A stretch of 64,000 nucleotides of DNA from Vanilla planifolia (lineage: Eukaryota > Streptophyta > Magnoliopsida > Asparagales > Orchidaceae). This document shows, one piece after another, positions 1 to 14,200 of this stretch (position 1 is the stretch's first letter; every line of letters starts with the position of its first letter). The stretch covers positions 19,253,501-19,317,500 of the forward strand of contig CM043869.1 of NCBI GenBank assembly GCA_023846275.1, given 5' to 3'. A program made the translations under genes and the position numbers. The notes under the pieces were generated by a model. The model worked only from the letters and a program-made list of their open reading frames with translations, was not told where the DNA came from and searched no databases.

Positions 1-1344
1 GAGAATGTATAATCTAAAATACCAAATCAGACGTGAATAACTTCTGAATCTTTTTTTGATCTAGCACCCCATGCTCCTTGACTAGCTCTACTACAAACAT
101 CAAATGCTCCACAAACATGATAAAATAGGTTGTTTTAGTAGCAATAGTATGAATTCCAGGAAAATTAACCAAAAAAGGAAACAAAATTGCTTGCAACAAT
201 TCATCATATGATATTATTTGTGGTATAAGAGTCTCCAATTTTTAGTGACATACATGTATGAGATATATTATAAGGCATATGAAAATTATTTTTATCACAA
301 TATATTTTTGATCTAAATAACTAAACTCGTAAATTATCTTCTCGAGTAAGACCACACTTACTATTTTTTGCAAACAATCTTGACTATTAAGTCGAAGAAC
401 TACAAACTCCAAGTCTGACAAATTCCTTAAGAGTTTTATTTTTCAATAGGCATATTTTATTGTACTATTAAATTTGAACTACTCCACAAATAATGATACA
501 ACAATATGTTCTATTCTATAACAGTGCAACTTTGAATTAAGGTGTAGACTAAGCAATAAGTAAGAATAATAATTAACATCGTGTTCATAATGACATTATG
601 GCCCACCATTAATAATGATTTGATCATCCACCTTGACACAATTTTTACTTGATTAATAATTAATTTTAATTTTTTCTCTAAAGTGTGTTGCTATAATTGG
701 TTTCTTAGATATTTTAATTAAGCATATGAAAATTTCAAGAAATCAACTTTCTACACTTGTACTCCATCCCTTTACTAAATAACACTCTAATTTTTTTTAG
801 ATTGATCACCTCACCTGAGTGATGCACTTACTACTTTATAATATTCTAAATATTCTTCATTATACCACAAGTTGATGGTTAAAAAATCATAATTCCATCA
901 AGATACAAAAGATGTGTAATCATCAAGGAAGAAGGGAAATTCTTGAACTCAATTGAGACAAAATGATGAAACTAATACTAATAAGCCATAAAAGATACTT
1001 ACACACTGTAATAAAGTGATATGGATTTGAGAGGACAACCCTATCTTAGTTACTTCGATCAATGATAGATAGAAAAAATTAAATATAATCCCAAATCTTG
1101 GTGTGGTGATATAAGGCTTAATCCAACCACAACAATGTGCAAGGAACTACTAATGTTCAAGCAAACACAACAAAACTTTCTAATTTTCCTTATCATAAGC
1201 ATGATTCATATCTAATTTCCAATTTTCTTTTAAATTCTTATGCATATCCTTATCTAAGACCCCCAGTTACTTGCATCAACAAAATTAAAATTTTAATCAC
1301 TCCAAAATAACTTAGATTTATTCATAATATATGTATATGTATAC

Positions 1345-1441
<97 letters not shown>

Positions 1442-4400
1442 ATTAAGCTTATATAAATGATTATTGAAAGATGTTTATATGTTTATATGATTAGATAAAC
1501 CCATCAAATAAAAACAAATAAAAGGTACGAAAAGATTATCAAGAATATTTAAAAATTCAAATTACTATCAACATGTGGTTGAAGCACTTGCAATATCAGA
1601 AAAAGAGACATGGTATGCATCATCAAGAAGACAATTTTAGGAGATCTAACATGGTTTTAAATAATAAAAAAATAACTAAGGGGCTAAGAAAGTTAAAACA
1701 AATTTGATATATATTATTTTGACTCTTAAATAAAATCAATGATAACATTTATTGGCTAAAGCTATTGCTATAAAAAAAAATCAATACTGATAAATCAGGA
1801 GAATTTAAAATTACTTTAGCATTTCATAATTGATAAGGAATTTCATAAGGTATTATCGCCTATGTATGACCTTGTCATGGGAATGAAAATTTTACCATCA
1901 AAGTATATGATGTTTGAGAATTATTGAACCACACCTAGATGAGGGACATAAGTCACACTTTACATCATCTAAAATGAACAATTCCATAGGCGACTAATTA
2001 AGAATAATTTGGAACAAGAAAACTATGAGTTTCATTATCTGATGTTCTCTATTTAAAAATAACAAAAAGTCTCTCCAACAAATCCATTTCTACTTAAAAA
2101 TATTCAAAGAGGTTTAAGTCCTTAAAAAAGGAACAAATGATCATGATAACAACAAGAAAAGTAAACAAGATAGTCTTGACATGTCCCAACATTTGTGATA
2201 TTTTCAAAAGACCTTGAAGAAAAGTTCTACAAGCCACATGTAGTGTTAACCAACCATGAGGAATAGATACGAAGAAACCTTAAAGGGAGTATAGCACCCA
2301 ATGTATATTGCCCAAAACTTGAGATAATGAGCTCAAGCGTTGAGCCACTTGAGATAATGAGCTTGAAAGTTTAAGACACATGAAGTAACAAGCATAAAGT
2401 TCCAACAATGGTTCTCAAAGATTTCCTCAAGATTGGAGATTTCACAAGAGCAAAGAAGTTGAGCAATTTGACATGCGAAGTAGAACTACAAAACTTAAAT
2501 AGAGGTGATAGAAAACCACTAAGAGAAAGCCTTCATGAAATATAGCAAAGATTTGAGGACTAGGTATTGAGGTATTTCTACAATCCAAGTGCCAATCCAA
2601 AAATAAGTAGACTCAAGAAATTTTGTAAGATGTTTTCCATACTAATCGTAAGAGAAATAACTAAATAAAAATGAGTAACACTATTTTTAAACCAAGTAGA
2701 AGAATCTCATCAATTATAAGATATGATAAGATTTTTTAAATAAATTTAGCACCATTCTAATTTAAAGTTTTTCCTTATACAACTAATAACAGTTGTACTA
2801 TAAAATTTAATAGGTTGTATTGTAGGGAATAATTAGTGATTTTATTATGCTTGTGTTTTAAAAACCAAGCAATAGAAGTAATGAAACATAACCTTCAACT
2901 AACAATCTTTGTTTTACTCTCTCTATCACTTTATCTCTCTCTTCCTCACCTACCTCTCTTGCATGATTACTCTCAATTTATTCAAGGAAAATGCTATGAA
3001 TTTCCCTATATAGTGACTAAATTCAATAACAGGTATAAGTTGTGATGGATCAAGTAGATTAATTTAGCTATGGCAAGTACCATCATTGGAAAGAATTGGA
3101 CTAGAATGGTCATTAATCTTTCCATGTGATGCAATAGAAATCGTTGGAAGAAAAGGTTTGTATAGTTTCCATTTACATTAAAAACCAAAGGTAACCATTG
3201 ACATTATATTGATGTTAATCACAACAATTAGACATGTGTCCAATCTTTTAAAGCAAAAAAAAAACTTCTTTCCACAAGTTGGAGGTAGAAGTACAAGCTA
3301 ATATAAGAAGCATTTCCCTTTCAAATAAGATGCAAGAATTGATGTGAAAAGAGGACTCATGTCTCAATTACTATACAAGCAACCCATACTTATAATTGCC
3401 AAGTTTCTTGATGATTTATGAAATCACCCTTAGTAGCTAAAGGGATAACAAGGAAAATGTAAGTCAAATATAAATACAATTTGATTAATGCAACCATGTT
3501 GTAAATATTTCCTTGCAAAGGCACATTCCCAAAATAGATTATACCAAAATATCATGTTAAGGATGATAACATGACATAGTTTTTGAGCAAAAAAATATAT
3601 TCACTAGCTTCCTTATCTATTATGCAATTTCTCTTCAAAGGTTGTCCAACAAGTCCTTCACTTTTAACATATTTGTTTCTTAAAACTACCATGAATAGGA
3701 CAATAATGCCAATGAAGGCCTTGATTCAACTAGAACCAACATTTTCTAGAAAAGACATACCAAAATTCATCATTTCAAGGGCAAAAAAATTAGATAAAGC
3801 ACCAAAGGGAACAACAATATATGTCATATCTATTTCAAAGGTAAAAAACAAGCACAAAAAGATGCAACAATTTCCAGTATTATTTCAAAAAAGAAGGAGA
3901 AAAGCTATATGAATTTTTTGGGAATGTCTAAAAGTTTTTCAAATGAATCTTTTAAAATGTCAAAGTGCAAAGCAATTTCTCCAACTTCATCAAAAAACAT
4001 CTAAGTTGAGTCACCAACTAACTCCTAAAAATATGCAAACTAATTGTTATATATTACCTTTTTTCACAACGAAGAGAACCCCAAAAGAGGTTCTGAAAGC
4101 CAAGCAGATCAGAATAACTAGCATAAAAGTTTTTCCAAGATGAAAATTTCAAAGTTCCAATATAAAAAAGAAATAATAAAAAGGAAATATCATTTCCTTA
4201 GCAGAAGTAGAGTAAACAACACATTTAAAAATTCTTGGTGAAAAGATAGAAAATTAGTTCATCATGGACTGCTCTTGCAACTTTAACTTTCCTCACTTCT
4301 CGTTGTAGCTAAAAGAGAACCACAAAATCCAGGGGAGTTAATAATGACACATTGATCAGAATTCAAAAAACATTAATTGAGTTTAATTATTTTACACATC

Positions 4401-4600
4401 ATACATCTAAGAAAAGTTTATTTAAAATTTTCAATTGAAAAAAAATTGAATGAAATGTCGCAATTAACAACACCAAAACATTATTCTCTGATAAGAAAAT
4501 AACCTCTAGAACAAAGTAAACAATCCAAAAGAAATGAAGATCAAGCTAAAGTATCATCATTATGCAATGCAGACGTATATAAAGGGATTTAAGAATAAAA
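1..4600. other. AT-rich intergenic DNA, no supported gene
   Basis: The stretch is strongly AT-rich and every long reading frame is short and unlike any protein I recognise. It contains the (AT)n microsatellite annotated separately and a small local repeat, a 16-base 'cttgagataatgagct' present twice near 2322 and 2350. The part between about 1.8 and 2.7 kb has the feel of decayed retroelement coding sequence, but I could not align any motif, so nothing is called. No tRNA, rRNA or clear promoter was seen. Confidence 0.5.
1336..1436. repeat. (AT)n microsatellite
   Basis: About 80 bases of uninterrupted AT dinucleotide repeat (about 1351-1432), preceded by the related 'atgtatatgtatacatatac' and followed by 'acacacat'. 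Such tracts are length-polymorphic and can extrude cruciforms. No function is implied. Confidence 0.95.
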
Positions 4601-4618
4601 AAGAATAGTAAGCAAGTT

Positions 4619-6156
4619 CTACACATAAGCCATTTGTTTGTTTTTTGCTTCTTGTTGCAAACCACTACTTTGCTTCTCCATTGTAACCATCAAAGTAAGT
4701 TAAAGATGTCTCCTGCCTTTATCAAGTTTTTCCATGCTTTCTTGTCGTTCCTAGTTCAGTAGATGCTCCAAATTATTTAACATGTTTTACTGAACATCTT
4801 CCTATAATCAATTTGCATTTGTACATAATAGTCTTTAATGTTTATATAATAAGTGAAAGATAAAGTATCACTATTAATGCTATTTATGTTAAGTTTATCA
4901 AAGATTACTAGTGACTACTAGATAAATTATGCTTAAGAGAAATTACATAGATCTGACATTAACCTATGACAAACATTAATATTCTACTTTCAAATAATTA
5001 AAAATGGATTCAAAACTTCAAAAAAGGAATTATTAATTTAGTTATTAGATCTATATTTTGAGAACATATTAGACTAAATTAGTTCCTTAAAAACAAGCAA
5101 AACATATAAAATAAAAAAGGATTTGATTTAATAGGATTACCACTAATATGTTAGAGACTTCAATTAATTAAGTAGTTTGTTTAGCATTTGTGACATGAAC
5201 CAGAGTCCAAGCATAAACTCATAAATAAATGAAGAAATTAATTAAACAATGCACCTCCTACATCAAACAGAACTGTAGCAAAAAAACATACATCTTCACA
5301 CTTCTCCAAAAAGCAAGCCTTTTGTTCAGTTGCCAAAGTATAAATATTATCCAAGTTCATCTGTAATGAAGTCTTCTCCATTTCTAAAGATTCATTCTAC
5401 ATAAGAAGAACACTTTAACACAACAATAATTAAAAAACTAAGTTTAATGGAACATTTTGATTGGTAAGAACACACTCCTCGAGTTGTTTGATGTCACCAA
5501 TTGTTTTAGTGATTGCAATGATCTGGAGGCACAAATTCCTCCAAATGACATGTTGATGAAGTAGTAATTTTTTTGAAAAAATTGATTTTGATTCCATATA
5601 GTTATTTTGGAGAAATTTGAAGTTCACATCCTTAAAAATCATCAAAAAGAGACATTGCTATTTATTCATAATAAGGCATAAGAAACAGCTTACAAGGGAG
5701 GCAATAGAATGACAGACACCTGGTTATCACTATTTAAGGAATGGTCACCAAATTTGGGCAACTTTGCCAAAGATTGCTCCTCTTCCTAACAAGTAATAAA
5801 AACCATTATTTGCAAAACATCTAGACATCAAAAAGAGAGAAAGGAGAGAGGGGTGTTTGTGTGGGGGAAGGTAGAATACATACTGAATTTAGGATATCTC
5901 TATTTTGATGAGTTTTCTTTTGGTAGGTAACATTTAGTAAGGCATGCTCCAGGAAGAAAAAAGTCCTTGGTCTTATCAGTTCCATCATCAATCTCAGGAA
6001 AACAGCTTCTCAAAGGTAGCGTATCCCTATTAAATGCACAAATTTCCTACATAGGATAACTGAATGGAAGCAGAATGCAAATTCTAACTTCTCTTTAATA
6101 GGCTCCACACTGTTAGCTTCCTCATTTAACTTAGAAGGTAACTCAAGTAGGGACAC
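4619..6156 (-). pseudogene. Eroded multi-exon plant gene, unidentified, coiled-coil-like C-terminal part
   Basis: Several minus-strand blocks look like real exons. Block 5292-5396 is 105 bases (35 codons), preceded by 'tatgtag' and followed by 'gtatgt'; it encodes a charged, helix-prone peptide (NESLEMEKTSLQ...EKCED). Block 5720-5785 is 66 bases (22 codons), preceded by 'cttgttag' and followed by 'gtgtct' (EEEQSLAKLPKFGD...). From 6156 down to 5902 two consecutive frames read protein-like (LELPSKLNEEANSVEP..., then EICAFNRDTLPLRSCFPEID...), joined by a frameshift near 6047 and closed by a TAG. Block 4772-4619 reads ERQESMEKLDKGRRHL... with two internal stops. The 5430-5645 frame may be another exon. 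The splice signals and amino-acid composition are seen directly; that this is one gene, and that it is dead, is inference. I do not recognise the family. Confidence 0.38.
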
Positions 6157-6159
6157 ATT

Positions 6160-9100
6160 TTAGAAAGCATGTCAAAAAGGTATTGGGTTTGTTTATTGTA
6201 GTTATTGCCATTTAACAAAGGAACAAAGAAAGTGTCTTTTAAATGAAATTTTAATTTATTTTTATGAAATGTGCTTGAAAAAGTATTCTTATAATAGATT
6301 TGAATATATTATATGTAAAGATTAGATCTTCCAATAACATTTTTGAATGAGATGAGAAAAAAGAAGACAAATATGTCCATTTTTTACTACAAAAAATAGA
6401 TGACATTGGCCCTAACACCAACTTTCAAAAATATTTTGCAACATGCATTTGGATTTGAGCATGTTTTTTTATCCAGCTTCACAAAGAATAAGCTAACAAA
6501 TCCATAGTTCTATGAACAAAAATGTTCCCCAAAATCATCAACAAAGATATTGTACTAATACCATCTACTATGTTTAAAATGCTTATAGTTTTATGAATAA
6601 TTGCCAAAACTAATAAATTGTCTTGTGAGAAAAAACATCCTATTTAAGATTTAAGGTATGCCGATATGATTCCATAAGATTGTAATGTTATATGGTCTAA
6701 TTGCAAGACAATTAAATTTATCATAAATAAAATAAATACTATGAAGAATGTATGACTACACTTCAGATTAAGAGTACAAATAAGTATACTTAAGAGAAGG
6801 TTCGCTGGTGTTTTAGTAAATTAGAATAAGCATAGAGCAAATAAGTTTTGATGGTTTGGAAATATTTAACCTCTTTGGAGATTGCTATTTAATTTTTTTC
6901 ATATGAAAAGAAAAATAGACAAACCAAGCAAGGCATAAGAAAAAGATAAATTGAAAAGAGCAGAGGTAGCCTAAAAACATACATCAAGGACTTGTAACCT
7001 AAAACCAAATGTTTTTTGTGCATATTGGTTTACAAGTTTGGCTTAACAATTATACAAACATCTAAGACTTATATTAGAATAATTAAATAATATTTATTGG
7101 GAAACAAAAGAGTCAAGAATTTAGTAATAACATTTAAAAAATTTATGAGCATAATAGCTAATTTTGAAACCTAAAAAACTTGAAAATTAAGCCAAATCTC
7201 AAAAGCCTACATGTAATCTATCATTTAAAAAAATGATGTTTCTTAAGCATCAAGAAATCATGATTGAGTTGTATATGGTGAAACAATATATTGCTTTTGA
7301 CCTTTAAAATGATGTTATACAAAATTCTTCGCTATGTTAATTATAATTTTCAGCTGTTCTCCATCATTGAATTGAAATTAGAAAAAGAAAGGAATGAGAA
7401 TTGAACTCTATGTAGTTGATGGTATTTGCATTACTAGTGCTTAATGATTTGGGCTTCTATATAATCCAAGAGTTCACTTTGTAATAATGTATTTTTAACA
7501 AATAGAAATAAATAAAAGCTAAATAGGAATGCTCTTAAAATATAAGATGCCACTAAAGTTTATTTAATTTTATTTACTTTAATAAATATAGAAAAAAACA
7601 TCGATGGTCATGTGATAATTAGAATTTTTTAAAAATTAGTCTTTTATATGAGACTAAAGGGATAGTTAGTCTATATATTCTCATCAAATAAATGAGATTA
7701 CTTTTCTAAATCTTTGAAATATATGGGCAATTTAAAGGAGAATTTAAATAAATTTGCATCTTTAAACAATCCAACAAGCAGATGCTCCTATAAGAAAAAT
7801 TCTCTATGACAACAAGCACAACTCCAAATTGACTTAACCATGAAAGCTTATAAACCACCTTGCTCCAACATGAAAGAAATTGATAAAAGAAATAGTCAGT
7901 ATCTATAACATCCAACCCTTTATGAAAGGAAGAGTAGACAAATGCAAAATGACTAACTATGTTAGTATCATAATTCTGAGGAAGACAATATTACTTCTTT
8001 TGATGTAATTTTTCAAAATTATTTCAATATGCATGACAATTGAGACCAATGACAACAGGAAGTGATCATCAGATTTAAAAGTGGGATTAGTAGTACAAGG
8101 AAAACTCTTTGTAGATTTCTTAATGGAGAAATACAATGATCAACAGCTAGAAAAAAGAAATTTTTAGTCTATTAATGTAAACTTTAAATGAGAAAAACCT
8201 TTATAAAGTCCAAACTAGTAAAAACCTCGACACTAAGGCAAGGTCATAAAATAATGGAATTAGAGTCATATTTTCAGAAATGCTTAAAGATGAATAAAGA
8301 AAAAACTGATGGATCTAATAGGTAATAAATAGATGTTCAGGGAAGAAAGAGACAGGGGCTAACCCTGATTGAATCAAAATACAAATCACTTGTGAGAAAG
8401 AAGGCGGTCAATGGTTTGAATTGTAGATGGATTTCAATCAAGGTATTTTTAATAGAGAAATGGTGACCAAGTGGAATGCTAGCTTGCAATGCTCAAAGAT
8501 AATCAACAATCATTATGAGGATGGCCTAAAAGAACTCCTTTTGTTGTTATAAGAGTTGCAACAACCAATTCTAAATGTAGGGTTTAAACAAAACTAATTG
8601 CTTCACAACTAGGGTTCAAAAAGTCTTGGTTTTAGAAATGGGCTAATTATCCTAGTGCCCTTCAATCCTTCTATTATTTTATAGATAATGCTAGAAAGAA
8701 ATTCAAGTAGTCTTCGAGAATTTCTTTGATGCTAGTCAAAACTTAACAAAAATTTAACAACACTTGATGCAAAGGAAAATTTGTTAAACTAAACTTAAGA
8801 ATTAATCCAAAAAGATGATAGATGAAGGAGTTTTTTATAAAAAAAATCTTAGAATAGGGAAAAAAGCATCCCACAAGTCAACAAAGGTAAAACACATTAT
8901 CTAAGTAGAAGCATATGATGTAGGAGGCCTAAACCATTACAAGAGACTGAGTAATGGTGTTAAATGAGTTAAAGGTCTCTAAATAATCCCAAGACCGACT
9001 CAATCAAAGTCTATTTTAAATACATTTAAATTAATAATGGCCCTGATAAATTCTCATAAGGTTATCAGTACAAGCTAAGTCCATTTAAATTTATTTTGAT

Positions 9101-11050
9101 TTTAATTAAAAATTAAAATACTAAAAATATAAAATAAAGATCACAAACAACTATAACATGAATAGTTGTTTTTAAACATTGAAGTGTTTAAATTGAATTA
9201 GATGGATAATTTGGCTATTCTAATCTAATAAATAATATAGCCTCCCTTAAAATATATAAGATTTCTAAAACAAATACAAATGTCTCAATAAACCCACCCA
9301 AGTCCACGACATCAAAATCACAAGAAAATAAGAGAAATTTTATCAAGAAAAGATGAAAAGGGTGGCCCCTATTCTTGAGATAGATAAGTAGAAAAATACA
9401 AGAATGGCTTTTATGACTTAGAAAACCCTTGAGAGTGTTTCCTCTAATGATCATTATTTAATCTATAAATAAGAAGCAATTGGCAGAAAGGGACATTTCT
9501 TAGGCTTGATGTTAGCTTCATAACCATTAGACATGGATAACAACTTGTTATATATAGAACTAAACCAATCAATATAAGTGTTGACATAAAGCATATACAT
9601 TAGTAACTCATAAAGTGGAAATTATAACCAATAAGGTTAGTAGATCATTACTAAAGAATAAAGCTACATGACATGCAAGAAGCAACATTGAGATGATATT
9701 GCCAAAAGCTAATGGCAAAATAAAATATCAAAAGGGCATTTGGTTAAAATATAATGGCATACACTAGAAACTTTTGTCAATATATTAGGTGCATTATTTG
9801 ATTACATCTTTAAATAATATTATTTAAAATTGTAATTCTATTTCGCAAATATAAGCGACATCTAGATGACGTAGAACTTCATATTAATAATAAGAATAGT
9901 ATATTATTTAGATAACATTCAGCTAAACAATAAAAAAATATGGATAATTTTTTTGTGACATTAACATCCATATAACACTATGATTTAAATGTCAATACTA
10001 TCTAAATAATACTTAACCAAATGTCTCCTAAAATTAATGTGTGTTTTTCAGTCATATTAATTCAAGATATGGCACCTCATGCCAAACTAAAAGCAACCTA
10101 AGATAAACTCAGCACAAACTTTTCTTATCAAGTAAATGACAATAAAAAGCCCAATTAGCTACAATGGATTACTTATTTCCAATAAACCTATCAGACTTTA
10201 CATGGAAGCACAAACTGATATCCAAAAATGCCTCTTATGTTCTCGTGTTCTTAAATGACAAATGCAAGGCATATCTTTTTCTTACAGAGAAGGGAATTGA
10301 AAGGATGTCAAAGAACTAATGGAATTTATTGCATAATGTTAGAAATATTACAATCTAGAATAAATAAATCATAAAGAAGACAACATAAATGAAGCTAAAA
10401 TAATTGTAATGGCAAGCATTACCTCATCAGTCATTTTCATTTGAAAAGGCCAAGAACACCAAGTCACCCACCTCCTTGCCTATAAATGAAAAAGCATTAA
10501 TTTATAATAATAATATATCATTAAACATAGAATATAACAATGTAAAATAAATAAGAGGAAATAAAAAATGTCAGAATATGAAGCCACGTTCTTATAGGTG
10601 CATGATGAGCTTAGAAATTGTAAACAACAAACAAAAGTATTGCATTATCACAGGATTAAACAAAAAGATAAATAAATAAATTAAAATTGAAATGTGTATA
10701 CATAACCAACAATACAACAATCACTTATGATGCAAAGAACTCAAACAATTGCAAGGAAAAAAAGGTGACCCTTCACAATTGTTTGAGATAAAAATGTTAA
10801 CTATGTCATATTCTCATTACTAAAGGGTGGAATTGATGACAAGGAATACAAGCCAAACAAATCTAATGAGGGCAATAAATAGTTTGAAAATATTAAAGAT
10901 GGACTCGAGCAATCCTAAGATTCTGGCTGAGCAAAGCCAACAGCAAAATGATTAAGGTTATTTGGAAAAACTTTCCTTCTGCTTTACTTTCTAAAATTTC
11001 GTACTGACAAATATTCTACAACTCCATGGTAAACAATGGTTTCATAATCC
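6160..11050. other. AT-rich DNA, possibly introns of the eroded minus-strand gene
   Basis: No convincing coding region. One short minus-strand block at 10423-10479 is 57 bases, open in frame, preceded by 'atttatag' and followed by 'gtaatg', so it could be a small exon, but it is too short to be sure. The 79-residue minus frame at 9215-9454 and the 69-residue frame at 7706-7915 show no family signature and are left uncalled. Confidence 0.4.
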
Positions 11051-11072
11051 TTAAAAATTTTGAAGTAATTTA

Positions 11073-11243
11073 TTTTGAAGACAAACAATGGCTATCCTCA
11101 CTTTGAATCTTAGACCTTCTATTAGGAAAATAGGGTCAATTCCAAATGAAATGCAACTCATTGGAAATTTGCAAACCTTTTTAAGAGGCAATAACATCAA
11201 ATATTTTGGAGAAAGACAATAAACATGGGACAGTTCTAGCAAA
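11073..11243 (-). pseudogene. Protein-like fragment, possible upstream exon of the eroded gene
   Basis: Read on the minus strand, this stretch gives protein-like sequence (FARTVPCLLSFSKIFDVIAS, then GLQISNELHFIWN and PYFPNRRSKIQSEDSHC) interrupted by two stop codons. It has the same orientation as the exon-like blocks at 4.6-6.2 kb and lies upstream of them, so it may belong to the same decayed gene. The family is not recognised, and chance cannot be excluded for a piece this short. Confidence 0.22.
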
Positions 11244-11279
11244 TGACGTACAAGCCACTTGTTTGCCTGACTTAAAAAA

Positions 11280-14200
11280 AGTCTTCACTGTCACCTCAAA
11301 GCATTAATATGATGTCATTATATTTTTCCCATTATTACAACTAATAAGATGATTCTATTGTAAAATTTAATATAATATCTTTATATTCTAAATTTCTAAT
11401 GCATAATACAAACCCTTTAACAATAAAATTTTTAATTTCTAATAAGTTTGTAACATAAAATTATACCAATGTTTAGTTCATTTTTATATCAATTAAAATT
11501 TATTTTAATTAAATTTATGTCACATTATAGGTTAGGTAATGCCATACTCAAAAGATGCAATTGTGAGTCGATTAACAATCTCAAAAAATAAAAATGTAAC
11601 ACGAGCTAAAATATAAATGATAGCATTTACTTTTTAATAAAAATAAAAATATATTACTTCACAAAAAAATAACATTTGAAATATGAGATAAAGATTAAAA
11701 ATATATAGATATCATGCTAGCTTAACATTATAAATATGTTATTAACTAACATGCTAATAGAGAATGATTAAAGTAAGATATAAATGAATTAAAAATAAAC
11801 ATTAAATCTCTAATATCTTATGTCTTAACCCATTACTTAGCTCTCTCAGAACAAACTTTTAAACTACAACCACTTCAAACATGTATTTATTAAGGATACT
11901 TATAAACCTGTACTATTTCTTCATTGCGAGCTCTATGCTCGATAAAACTAGAATAAAAATGGATTTAAAAAATCAAGCTTAAAGGTCAAGAAATCATCTC
12001 GAATATGTTAATCTATAATTTCAAAGTATGAATTAATGACAAAAATCTTGAAAATGTTAGGTTAATTTACTTATTGTAAACAACTAAATAAAAAGGCATA
12101 AATTTGTATATCACAAGTTTCAGAACATCAAAAACTTAACCTAGTACTTCAAAGACCTTAAACTCCAAGCTAATTACCCTAACATTAACAACATATCTTT
12201 TAAACTTTAACAAAAATCACTTGTCCTTTAAAAAAATAATATTTTTTATTTAATTCAACTCTTGTTGCATGCTTACACCCATAAGTCAGAATGGATTTAC
12301 CTAACATAAAAATCATTGAATTAAGAAACTAGCCTAAGATCTTAAAGCCACTAAATACAAACATATTCCCATCCCATAATATTAGCATTACATCCCTGTA
12401 TTATCAATTTTTAACCCATAATATAAATCCTTTAAAAGCTAACTTGAGTTTCTTATAAGTTTTTTTATGGCTTTCCCATATCATAGCTAACAAGAAACTT
12501 ATATTATAGAAATTAATATGACATCCTTATACTCTTAATCCTTATCCTATAATATTAACTCTTTAACACAAAATTTTTACTTCCTAATAAGTTTTTAACA
12601 TAAAATTAGACCAATATTAATTTCACTTTTCAATCGAATAAACTTTATGTTAATTATATCTATATTCTCAATATATATATAATTATGTTTTGATTGAAAA
12701 CTTTCAGAAATTATAATCTAAAATGAGTTAAAATATAAGTTATATTATTTAAGTTTTAATAAATAATAAAGAAATTTATTTTTTTATATAAAAAGATAAT
12801 CAAATATGAGATAAAGTTTAAAAATATATAAATATCATATTAGTTTTTGCATCATACGTATGTTATTAACTAACCTACCAACATATTGATTAAAATAACA
12901 CTAAAAAAATTTAAAAATTTAAAAAATTTTACATCAAAAAATATAAAATTTACATCTAAATAAAAAATTTTAAATTACAACCCCCAACACATATTCCTTA
13001 AGCATACATACAAACTTGCAATACATTACTTCATTATTAGCCCTTTTCTCGATAAAATAAGAATATAAATATATTGAGTAAAATTAAGCATAAAGGATTA
13101 AAAAATTTTCTTAATACATAATAATCTATATTCCTTAAGGATACAAACAAACTTGTATTACTATTTCATTGTGAGATCTTTTCTCGACAAAATAAGCATA
13201 GGAATAGATTGAGTAAAATTAAGCCTAAAGGATTAAAAAGCTATCTCAATATATATGAATCTATATTCTCAAAGCATGAGTTTATGGCTAAACTCTTGGA
13301 GATACCAAATTATTTTACATCATATTAGCTTAAATAATCTAATGGGGAGATGTGGGTTTATACCAAAAGTTTAATAATATCAAAAAATTTTGACCTAATA
13401 TTCGAAGACATTCAATCCGAACAACTTACCCTAACACTGATAACATATAAATTAACTCTTAACTCTAATCACTTATCCCTTAAAAAAAATATTATTTTCT
13501 TGCAATTCAACTCTCATTAAATAATTAGACTCATAACTTATGTTATAGAAATTAATAAGACGTCCTTATACTCTTAATTCCTAACCAATAATATTAACTC
13601 TTTAACACAACTTTTAGTTCCTAATAAGTTTTTAACATAAAATTAAACCAATATTAATTTTATTTTTCAAACAACTAAACTTTATGTTAATTATATCTAT
13701 GTTCTCAAGATATGTAATTGTGCTTTGATTGACAACCTCTAGAAATGATTTTCTAAAATGATTTAAAATATAAGTTATGTTATTTAAGTTTTAATAAATA
13801 ATAAATAAATTTATTTTTTTATATAAAAAGATACTCAAAATATTAGATAAAGTTTAAAAATATATAAATATCATGTTAGTCTTTGCACCATACGTCTGTT
13901 ATTTTTTGTTATTAACTAATTACTACCAATAGAGTGATTAAAATAAGATTAATAAAATTTAAAAATTTACATCAAATCCCTTATATTCTATGTCTTAACT
14001 AATTACTAACGCTCTAACAAAAAATTTTAAATTATAACCCCCAACACATATTCCTTAAGGATGCATACAAACTTGCATTATATTATTTTGTTGTGAGCTC
14101 TTTTCTCGATAAAATAAGAATATGAATAGATTGGGTAAAATCAAACATAAAAATGATTAAAAAGCTATCTTAATATACACTAATCTATATTCTCAAAGCA

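Noticed and set aside
1351..1432. The (AT)n tract as a regulatory or origin element
   Set aside because: A plain microsatellite with nothing around it to support a function.
2836..4143. Small ORFs at 2836-3045, 3583-3912 and 3943-4143 as genes
   Set aside because: AT-rich chance frames without motifs, a recognisable start context or conservation elsewhere in the window.
12171..12190. 'taaccctaa'-type words as interstitial telomere repeats
   Set aside because: They occur once per roughly 1-kb unit as part of a longer phrase, not as head-to-tail CCCTAAA runs.
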